From positions 3,534,001-3,598,000 of the forward strand of contig JAPEUQ010000004.1 in the NCBI GenBank assembly GCA_027946365.1: a stretch of 64,000 nt of DNA, in the 5' to 3' direction. The DNA comes from Kalmusia sp. IMI 367209 (Eukaryota; Ascomycota; Dothideomycetes; Pleosporales; Didymosphaeriaceae). Shown piece after piece: positions 56,886-64,000 of this stretch (positions are counted from its first letter, which is position 1; every line of letters starts with the position of its first letter). Made by a program: the position numbers and the translations under genes. The notes below the pieces were generated by a model, which was not told the origin of the DNA, made no database searches, and saw only the letters and a program-made list of their open reading frames with translations.

Positions 56886-58379
56886 TCAACGCGCAACGAG
56901 GCTCCAGCGGCCCCCATTGCACTCTCTCTTCAAACCGCATTCTCCCATACAATCACCACCATGCGTTGTCGTTTCCTCTCGTCTAGGTCCAAAATTTTCC
57001 GGCGCTGCAGGATGAGCACGAATACCCGCGGTTTCTAGATCTCTGAGAACTACCATTAGAGTCCTCTCGTCGCTCGGAATATACTTCCACGGTTCCATCT
57101 CAACGATATGCACAAGCGCAGGAAGGTCCTTTCGCCCCCTCTTCAAATGGGCTACAAAATCCCTGAAGCCAGTGAAACGGCCATTAAGTTTCCATCTCGT
57201 GATGAAAGTATGGATGGAAGGTGGCAGCACTTGATGTAGTGAATTTTGCGGCAGGTTATGCCATTCAGTCGGCATCTCCAGTCGTGTGAGATTGGTAAGA
57301 AACCGAATAGAGGGGTTGCATCGTAGATCGAACTGATGAACGGGGATGCAAAGTCTCAGATCCTGCAAAGTATGTCGGTGTGTCCAGAGCGCGTTCGAGA
57401 TATCTCGCTCAATATTTGCCATGCTTTCTCTGTCCTCACCTTCTGGGTCGAGCTGCCTCTCGGCGAATCGAAATTTAGCATCCAGAGCTTGGAGACCATT
57501 AATGGACTGCAGAAGCCGCGGGAGTGAAAGTCCGCGCAGGAGAGTATTGTCTATGGTAAGTTTTTGTACAGTGACCTGAGAGTACAGCGACCAATCCCCT
57601 CGGTAGCAAACACTCTCCGAAAGTCTTCCTAGCTCCAAGTGTGTGATATGCTGCACGGTGAACATAGTGGAAAGACACGTTGCGATATTGCGGTGCTGAT
57701 AGAAAAATGGTCTCTTCAAGCCAGTAGCATGGTTGGGAATAGATAGATGGAAGTAGTCAAGGGTCTGGCCCCGGAGGCGGAACAGCTGTAGGGCAGGCAA
57801 GAAAGCGGTCATCGCCATGTGGCCCAGATCACATGCCGGTTCCGGTGAATCAGGAACATACACAACAAGGGAGCAAATGCGTGCCCCGAGTGCTAGTAAA
57901 ATGGCAATTCTTGTGAGATCCTGATCGTATTGTGTCAGTTGCTGGAACGTGGTGACGAAATTAGGCGTTGAATTGATTCCGCTTCTTTCAGCTGAGTCTC
58001 GCAAGAGATGAACTTCCTGGTCGGCTGTCCATTCTGGTAGCCATGGAAAGCAATTCCTTGGGCTGGGGTACGACGTATACCGTAGAGTAGCCGAAGCGGG
58101 GATGTGGATGGTCAGCTGACGCATGTGGGTAGCATATGCTGGAAAAAAGTGTAAGAAGGCTAGAATGACCACGGGGTCAGCAAGACCGTTCGGATACGGA
58201 TAATAGTCGGAATTTCTGCAAAGAACGAGTTGATTAAGAACGGGTATCATCAGCTGGGGAACGGCGGGAAAGGCCATTGCAAAGCTCCACTGGTGCTCGT
58301 ATTCGAGGTAGGATGCAATCTGGAGCAACATCTCGGGCGGCAGCTCGAGGAAGCCTCCTGTAATCTCTGACGATGTCAT
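56886..58379 (-). CDS. F-box protein with LRR-like C-terminal region, 497 aa
   Basis: Single exon, ATG 58379. Residues about 9-45 (FLELPPEMLLQIASYLEYEHQWSFAMAFPAV) form an F-box, the part that binds Skp1 in SCF ubiquitin ligases. The rest carries leucine-rich repeat-like strands at irregular spacing (VQHITHLELGRLSE, VQKLTIDNTLLRGLSLPRLLQSINGLQALDAKF, LQDLRLCIPVHQFDLRC, LTNLTRLEMPTEWHNLP), as in many lineage-expanded fungal F-box proteins. These repeats would bind the target. The C-terminal 40 residues are polar and probably disordered. Target and pathway cannot be inferred. Divergent from the DUF1593 gene. Confidence 0.8.
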   Translation of the reverse strand: MTSSEITGGFLELPPEMLLQIASYLEYEHQWSFAMAFPAVPQLMIPVLNQLVLCRNSDYYPYPNGLADPVVILAFLHFFPAYATHMRQLTIHIPASATLRYTSYPSPRNCFPWLPEWTADQEVHLLRDSAERSGINSTPNFVTTFQQLTQYDQDLTRIAILLALGARICSLVVYVPDSPEPACDLGHMAMTAFLPALQLFRLRGQTLDYFHLSIPNHATGLKRPFFYQHRNIATCLSTMFTVQHITHLELGRLSESVCYRGDWSLYSQVTVQKLTIDNTLLRGLSLPRLLQSINGLQALDAKFRFAERQLDPEGEDRESMANIERDISNALWTHRHTLQDLRLCIPVHQFDLRCNPSIRFLTNLTRLEMPTEWHNLPQNSLHQVLPPSIHTFITRWKLNGRFTGFRDFVAHLKRGRKDLPALVHIVEMEPWKYIPSDERTLMVVLRDLETAGIRAHPAAPENFGPRREETTTHGGDCMGECGLKRECNGGRWSLVAR

Positions 58380-58918
58380 TTAATGTGGGAAGAGCACTCG
58401 TGAGGTGGGTTGGATTGTTGATGCACACAAGGAGAAATATATGGAGGGTGGCGCGAGGCGGGACCGCATTCGCATGGCTCGTGCGGCGTTGTGCAGTACT
58501 TCAGCCTTGCCCGAACATTTCCGGACAGGAGGCTTCGGCTACGGCAAAGGCTACACTGAAAGATGCAGGGAGGCCTTCATGCGTATCATAGATGGGCAGT
58601 ATACTCATGATAGACGACTGTTGGCAAGTGAGTTGGTCGGTGGAGATCCTTCGACGTAGCGGAGGCAAGCGCAGCCGAGGCCGAACACAGTGCCTCCCAC
58701 TTCCGTTTTGGTCACCGTCAGCCCAGCCCACCGCACCCTCCCGTCTCCCTCCCACCCATCTGGCTAAACTTCGGAGGGCATTGTACCACGCTGCGAAACA
58801 ATCACTCCAGCCTCCAGCTTCCCACTATGAAATTCTCGACGTACCTCTCCCTTTCCGCTCGATCCTCTTCGCACGCTTCCCAGCCGTCACAGGATTGCAG
58901 TGTTGATATCCGGTGACA
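58380..58918. promoter_or_regulatory. Shared divergent promoter region (539 nt)
   Basis: This lies between the start codons of the F-box gene (minus) and the DUF1593 gene (plus). No coding frame is supported within it. It must hold both promoters; specific elements were not identified. Confidence 0.4.
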
Positions 58919-60472
58919 ATGGCAACCGACAAGCTCCAACGCTTCGCAACGAAACCCCGCGTCTTCATCCTCAGCGATATTTCGAATGAGCCCGATGATG
59001 CCGAGAGTCTGTGCAGATACCTGCTGTACTCGAACCAGTTCCAGACGGAGGGTTTGGTCGCATGCACAAGTACGTGGATGAAGAACAAGGTGTGTCCGCA
59101 GGACATGCATAAGATCATAGACGCGTACGAGGGCACAGTGGACAATTTGAACAAGCACGCACACCTGGACGCGCAGTATCCGAGTGCAGGGAGCCTCAGA
59201 GCACTGATCAAGAAAGGCGCCGAGGTAAGTGGCAACTCATTCTTTGCATCGAACATGGCGCAGTACTGACTCCAACAATAGACGTATGGTATGACTGCAG
59301 TCGGCACCGACATTCCCCTCTCTGAAGGCGCCGCCCTCCTCTACGACCGCATCCTCGCGCCCTCGCTCCAGCCCCTCTGGGTCCTTTGCTGGGGCGGCAC
59401 CAACACCCTCGCCTCCGTCCTCCTCAAAATCGATGAAGCATTCTCGCCCGAGGACTCGCGGCGCCTCCTTTCCCGTCTACGCGTCTACGCCATATCCGAC
59501 CAGGACGATACGGGCGCTTGGATCCGCAACAACTTTCCCGACATCTTCTACATTGCGAGCGTGCACGGTTGGAACCAGTACGGTATGGCAGCATGGACGG
59601 GTATTAGTGGTGAGAAGTACTACGGGTTTGACCAGGGCGGGCCGGACTTCACCAAGATGGAGAAGGCCTGGATAAAGGAGAATATTCAGGTGGGACCGTT
59701 GGGGAGTGCGTATCCGGATTACATGTTTATTCCTGAGGGGGATACACCGACGTTTCTGTACCTGATTCAAAATGGGCTGGGGAGCTCAGAGTTTCCTGAA
59801 TACGGGAGCTGGGGTGGGCGGTATGCGAGGACGGATATTAGCGCCGAGGGCCTAAACAGCAATCACTACAGTGATGCTGTAGATCGCGTCAAAGGACTGG
59901 ACGGGAAAATCCACACGAGCAATCATGCGGCAATTTGGCGGTGGAGGGATACGTTTCAGAACGACTTCGCGGCACGCATAAAATGGACTATGGAGGCGGG
60001 CTTCGAAAAGGTGAATCATCATCCTGTGGTGGCTGTCAACGGCGACTTTGGTCTGCATCCGCTTCGTTTAGAAGCCGAAGCCGGTGAGACGATCACGCTC
60101 GATGCATCAGCGACATACGATCCAGACCCCAGCGACAAATTGACCTTCAAATGGTGGCATTATCGCGAACCGACGGCAACACAGTGGTGGGTCGATGCCG
60201 AAGTCTCCGAGTTGGCCATCCAGCCCATTGATGCTGAGCACAAGAAGGTCGCAGTCACGCTGCCGCTTGCGGAGAAGTGTGCGGTAGAGTTGATGAGCAG
60301 GCAGCCAGTGGCTAAAGGCCAGTTGCTGCATTTGATCCTGGAAGTTACAGATAGCGGGACGCCGGCATTGACGACGTATAGGAGAGTGTTGATTCAAGCC
60401 ACGAATAAGGATCTGAAAGGGGGTGGGAAGGGGGCGGAGGCTATTGGAGATGTAATGGCTGCACACTCGTAG
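58919..60472 (+). CDS. DUF1593 nucleoside-hydrolase-like protein (Sde182/cellulose-binding family), 498 aa
   Basis: Two exons (58919-59224, 59282-60472), intron 57 nt. Start ATG 58919 (ACAATGGC). The N-terminal domain begins KPRVFILSDISNEPDDAESLCRYLL, the nucleoside-hydrolase-like DUF1593 fold with its D-I-S-N-E-P-D-D calcium-site motif. Further blocks are WVLCWGGTNTLA and the VYAISDQDDTGAWIRNNFPDIFYI region. The C-terminal part (about 350-480) is Ig-like, with the LDASATYDPDPSDKLTFKWWHY block. Family members are annotated as cellulose-binding proteins or sugar hydrolases, and bacterial ones are secreted. Here no signal peptide is present, implying a cytosolic or unconventional location. Substrate unknown. 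Confidence 0.88.
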
Positions 60473-60881
60473 GGGATGCGTATTGCTTGGTATGTCTGAA
60501 ACCTGGGGCTTTTAGATGTGGATGAACAAAAGCTTTCTCAAAGCTGGAGAGACCAAGGACATCATTTCCTATGGCACTTTGGATGTGACTATAAATCTTG
60601 AGGTTCTCTCGAAACGATGAAGAATTGTGCAAAATCAGCGCGCTTCCTCCCATATTAAGCTAGCTTACCAGGGCATATGGTGTCTAGAAAGGGGGAAAGT
60701 AATGAACTCGTGGGGGTTGGGACATTGATTACGGCCCGTGCACGATGACAGAGGGGCAATTGCATGTAGCCGACGCTGCTTGTACTCCGCGAGGCTTATG
60801 AGAGCTGATAATTACGTCCGTATCATGACTGCCTGACACTTGTTACCATCAACTCTCAACATCCTCACCGAGCCATTCATC
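60473..60881. other. Intergenic region
   Basis: This is the 3' region of the DUF1593 gene and the promoter of the phosphoesterase gene. No coding sequence is seen. Confidence 0.4.
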
Positions 60882-61916
60882 ATGGATCCCCTCGTCGCAA
60901 CTGGAGCGGGCGTATCGTCTCCCGATTACCATACCCCGCCTGCCGCAGCCGAACCGCCCGTGAAGCCAGGCCGTCTCTGGGCCATCAGCGACCTGCACCT
61001 TTCGTATAAAGGTAACCGTGAAGAGCTCGAGAAGCTCGAGCCGAAGCCAAACGACGGCCTGATAATATGCGGTGATGTGGGGGAGACAGCAGAACACCTA
61101 CGCCAGTGTTTCACGACGGCCAAGGCATGCTTCAGGCAGATCTGGTGGGTGCCGGGCAATCATGAGCTGTTTACGCTGCCTACGAAGACGAAGCAGGGTC
61201 GTCGCGGCGAGGACAAATACATGGAGTGTGTCGATATCGCGCGCGAGTTTGGCGTTCTGACGCCTGAGGACAACTTTGCGCTCTGGAATGGCGAGGGCGG
61301 GCCCTGTATCATTGCGCCCATCTTCACGCTGTACGACTACAGCTTCCGACCTGCCCACGTCAAGCTGGAAGATGCCATTGAGTGGGCCAGCGAGGAGAAC
61401 ATACTGGCCACGGACGAACATCTTCTGCATAATGATCCCTACGCGTCGCGCATCGAGTGGTGCAACACATTGGTCGAGCGAGCAGAGGCCATGCTCTGCG
61501 CGGCCGTAATGGAGAACTTAGGCACCCAGCTCGTTATCATCAACCACTGGCCGCTACGAGAAGACCTGGTCAACATCCCCCTCGTACCCCGCTTCACTCT
61601 CTGGTGCGGCACTAAGCAGACCGATGACTGGCACAACAAGTACAACGCGAAGGTGGTCGTCAGCGGACACTTGCACGTTAGACGAACGGACTGGGTAGAC
61701 AATACGCGCTTCGAGGAAGTTAGCTTGGGCTACCCCAAGCAATGGCGGGAATGTCAAGATCGCGGCATGGACATCAATGACCTGCTTCGCGAGATACTAC
61801 CTGGGCCGGACCCACCTCCGCCTGGTCAGCGGACCACTCTCTGGCGACGGTACGGGAAGGGCACCACTGAGACGCCTTCAATCTTCCTGAATTCTGAGAC
61901 TGGGGCTAGACCCTGA
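60882..61916 (+). CDS. Calcineurin-like metallophosphoesterase, 344 aa
   Basis: Single exon. The start at ATG 60882 is preferred; the open frame extends upstream without another ATG. After a Pro/Ala-rich N-tail the full set of metallophosphoesterase motifs appears in order: AISDLHL (about 35-41), ICGDVGE, WWVPGNHELF, INHWPLR (His) and SGHLHVRRTDW. These residues bind two metal ions and a phosphate. There is no signal peptide. Substrates in this superfamily range from cyclic nucleotides to proteins, and none can be assigned. The C-terminal tail is Pro-rich and poorly conserved-looking. Confidence 0.88.
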   Translation: MDPLVATGAGVSSPDYHTPPAAAEPPVKPGRLWAISDLHLSYKGNREELEKLEPKPNDGLIICGDVGETAEHLRQCFTTAKACFRQIWWVPGNHELFTLPTKTKQGRRGEDKYMECVDIAREFGVLTPEDNFALWNGEGGPCIIAPIFTLYDYSFRPAHVKLEDAIEWASEENILATDEHLLHNDPYASRIEWCNTLVERAEAMLCAAVMENLGTQLVIINHWPLREDLVNIPLVPRFTLWCGTKQTDDWHNKYNAKVVVSGHLHVRRTDWVDNTRFEEVSLGYPKQWRECQDRGMDINDLLREILPGPDPPPPGQRTTLWRRYGKGTTETPSIFLNSETGARP

Positions 61917-62307
61917 TCTTCGCGTTAGGTTTCACCGACTTTTATCCTTTCGTTCGTGTACAACTTGCCAACACATCTCGGACTTCAAACTATCGCTCGC
62001 GCAAGACGCCGTCGTGTGCCTCTCTCGGAGAGACTCTATTTTGATGCATATCTCAGCCGCTGACGAATAGCTCAGTCAGAAAATTGAATTGAGACTCTCT
62101 GACTCGCTGTATCGTAGGGTCTACCGCGAAAAGCGTAGCCCTTTAGCTCGATCCAGATTAGCGGCCTTTCTGATACGCATCCTGGTATGCCTTGCGATCC
62201 TGGCGGCTTTAGCCCTGCAACTTGAGCATGTCATCAGCCATGTCAAGAAGGACTCGTAACCAAAATTCGAACGCTTGGCTCTTTCAAATTCTCCTTTAAC
62301 TTTCACC
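61917..62307. other. Intergenic region
   Basis: It lies between the phosphoesterase and the EthD-like gene. No coding sequence is seen. Confidence 0.4.
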
Positions 62308-63166
62308 ATGAGCAAGATACTGGGCGTATGGGGTGAGATTCCCGACGAGCATCTCGAATGGCATGAGGACAAGCACGTACCGGCAGCGACCAAACGACTC
62401 GGCACACGCGCATTTCATTTTGAGGCTGGAGAGAATGCCTTTGCCGAAGAACACAAACAAACTGCGACTTCTTTTACTCTATATGAAGGGTTAGAGTCAA
62501 CGGAGCCCCAGTCGTTTGCTGAACAGACCCTACCGCAAGCGGACTCATTAAGCGACGTACCAAAAGAAGCATTACTAAATGCGCGATACTATACATGTAC
62601 AATGATGGAGCAAGCAAAGGATTTTACAGGAGGTACGCCATCTACACGAATCATATTGCTGAGTTGGAAATTGATTTACTTTCGTAGACTACACCGATGC
62701 CGGATGCCTTGTTATGGGCAACTTCCAACCCTCACGGGCTACACATGATGACTTCTTCAAATGGTGGCATGATGAATTCGTCTCCATAATAAAACGATCA
62801 CCTGACTTCCTCCGGGTGCGACTGTGGAAGCTGGATAGCGCCGCCGACTTCAAAGATGGCTCGGCCTCGACACCTAATCGCGACGATCTACTTGTGTACA
62901 TCATGGCATATGAATTTAGCTCTGACGATATTCCTTGGGATATCACGATTCAAATTGCTCAGTCAGAAGGCTGGCAGCGGTTTGTAGAGCACGACTTGGT
63001 ACGTTTTCTCGTTCGTAATTTTTTTTCTTTTAAGCCATGGCGACTAATGTGACAATAGCAATACAGATATGGGCTGTATCATCTCAAGAGAATATACACG
63101 AAGGATGGAGCGGTAGAAGCTGAGTTCAATAATGAGGATTATTTTGATGAAGAGGAGGAGGATTGA
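62308..63166 (+). CDS. EthD-like dimeric alpha/beta-barrel protein with two halves, 247 aa
   Basis: Three exons: 62308-62632, 62688-62998 and 63059-63166; introns 55 and 60 nt. The second intron ends in ACTAATGTGACAATAG, and the frame closes at TGA 63166. The two halves resemble each other: EHLEWHEDKHVPAATKRL in the first and DDFFKWWHDEFVSIIKRSPDF in the second, the W-H-D/E pattern of EthD/monooxygenase-like ferredoxin folds. So it is probably a tandem pair making an internal dimer. The C-terminus is acidic (DYFDEEEED). Such proteins include decarboxylases, cyclases and accessory enzymes of aromatic or polyketide metabolism, but no catalytic role can be assigned. No signal peptide. Confidence 0.75.
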
Positions 63167-63878
63167 AAATAGCGTCGACCGAAAGACGAAAATGTTAAGG
63201 ACAATGGCAGTAATAATATCGCAGTGTGGCATAGGTTACAGGACCACGTCTTCTTATCTTCTTCACGGCCTTATATGCTGTTTTCCCTCTCTCTACTTGC
63301 ATGTAATCTGCAGTTCTAGTCCTCATACCCAGAAATATCAATGAAATCAGCTTTCCACCCACCTTCCCCAACCGTCGAGTCTCGCCTCGGCAAAAGCGCC
63401 AATCCCCTGGCGGAGTGAACGCACGCCCTGACCACATCCCAGCCTTACCCCTCGCCTGTTTTTCTTAGTCGCCACTAACCCCTGCAGATCGCATCGCCAA
63501 CTCCTAAACAGGGCGCGTTGCCGGCGCACATGACGCCGTTTCTTTATGCTCCGGGCGGTCGTCGTCCTGGATAGCGGATGGCGGGCGGGAGGACGCGTCG
63601 TGCGCGCAGGCACGAGCTGAGGATCGGCCAATTGGTGGTATAAACTGGGGACATGTGCGTTGAAGACTCGGATTGGGAGAGAGTGGGACGCGGAAAAACG
63701 AGAGGTTTGGGGATAGAGTGGGCTATGGTTTGCATTGATGAACTGCGAGTCGAGCGCCTCTTAAGAATTAAACCGATCGATATATATATATATATATATA
63801 TATATCTGCGTCGACTCACAGCCCCGATCCTGTCCTCGCGAGAATCAAGATTCTGCTGAGCCCCAGCGCGCGTTCAAC
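63167..63878. other. Promoter region of the terminal NLP-like gene
   Basis: No coding frame is supported. The region contains the (AT)13 tract at 63780-63805, described separately. Confidence 0.4.
63780..63805. repeat. (AT)13 microsatellite in a promoter
   Basis: A perfect alternating AT run of 26 nt ends about 73 nt before the start codon of the terminal gene. It occupies the place of a TATA element, so its length could influence promoter strength; that effect is inferred. Confidence 0.85.
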
Positions 63879-64000
63879 ATGTTTTCTCCCAAGGTGCTCG
63901 TCTTCGGTCTGCTTGCTTCGTGCGCGATTGCGCTTCCTCTCGATCGCCGCGCAGTCATAGCGCATGATGCCGTCGTTGGCTTTGCGCAAGCCGTTCCCTC
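63879..64000 (+). CDS. Secreted NLP-like (necrosis-inducing-like) protein, 5' part only
   Basis: ATG 63879 opens a frame that runs past the window edge; about 40 residues are visible. The start is a signal peptide (MFSPKVLVFGLLASCAIA) cleaved near ALP. A segment with HDAVVGF follows, which resembles the mature N-terminus of NPP1/NLP proteins. Those are secreted by fungi, oomycetes and bacteria, and some members damage dicot plasma membranes. The catalytic-like heptapeptide and cysteines of the family lie beyond the window and cannot be seen, so neither activity nor completeness can be judged. The neighbourhood of secreted hydrolases fits a plant-associated lifestyle. Confidence 0.6.
   Translation, partial: MFSPKVLVFGLLASCAIALPLDRRAVIAHDAVVGFAQAVP

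Noticed and set aside
1..64000. CRISPR arrays, operons, ribosome-binding sites
   Set aside because: These are not expected in a fungal nuclear sequence, and no regularly spaced repeats were seen.

Overview
This is nuclear DNA from a filamentous ascomycete (Pezizomycotina). Genes carry many 45-60 nt introns with GT..AG ends and CTGAC/CTAAC-like branch points. The families present (GH71, AA9, S28 peptidase, NCS1 permease, 2EXR, fungal NACHT STAND receptor, NLP-like secreted protein) fit a plant-associated member, perhaps a Dothideomycete; that class is inference.

Layout. 1-20.2 kb is a gene desert of ordinary base composition. It holds two supportable small orphan genes (2.1-2.8 kb and 5.5-5.9 kb), a tRNA-like element, a tRNA 3' half and decayed repeats near 19 kb. 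20.2-24.2 kb is a cluster of uncharacterised genes. Three of them appear to be diverged paralogs sharing a helical domain: one has a canonical C3HC4 RING, one an altered RING, and one has none. This is the best candidate for an undescribed family.

24.6-32.7 kb is a run of hydrolases on the minus strand: an M28 glutamate-carboxypeptidase-like membrane protein, a secreted S28 serine peptidase and a secreted GH71 alpha-1,3-glucanase. 33.7-38.4 kb has a Cys-rich single-pass surface protein, a GNAT acetyltransferase and a GPI-anchor-like protein. A 2EXR pseudogene lies at 39 kb. 41.1-48.1 kb has an NCS1 permease with GATA sites upstream, a secreted Asp-box beta-propeller hydrolase (GH93-like) and a 940-residue conserved protein with C-terminal membrane segments. 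49.5-50.5 kb is an AA9 LPMO interrupted by two frameshifts. 51.3-58.4 kb has a large NACHT/ankyrin STAND receptor, a six-Cys small secreted protein and an F-box protein. 58.9-63.2 kb has a DUF1593 nucleoside-hydrolase-like protein, a metallophosphoesterase and a protein with two EthD-like halves. The window ends inside a gene whose start looks like an NLP (necrosis-inducing-like protein), with an (AT)13 tract upstream.

Working together: much of the right half encodes secreted or surface proteins for wall-polysaccharide and protein breakdown (GH71, GH93-like, AA9, S28) plus candidate host-interaction proteins (six-Cys protein, NLP-like). The STAND receptor, F-box, 2EXR and RING-like genes are fast-evolving families typical of accessory fungal regions. 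All exon models were read by eye and checked for frame closure; no database search was possible.
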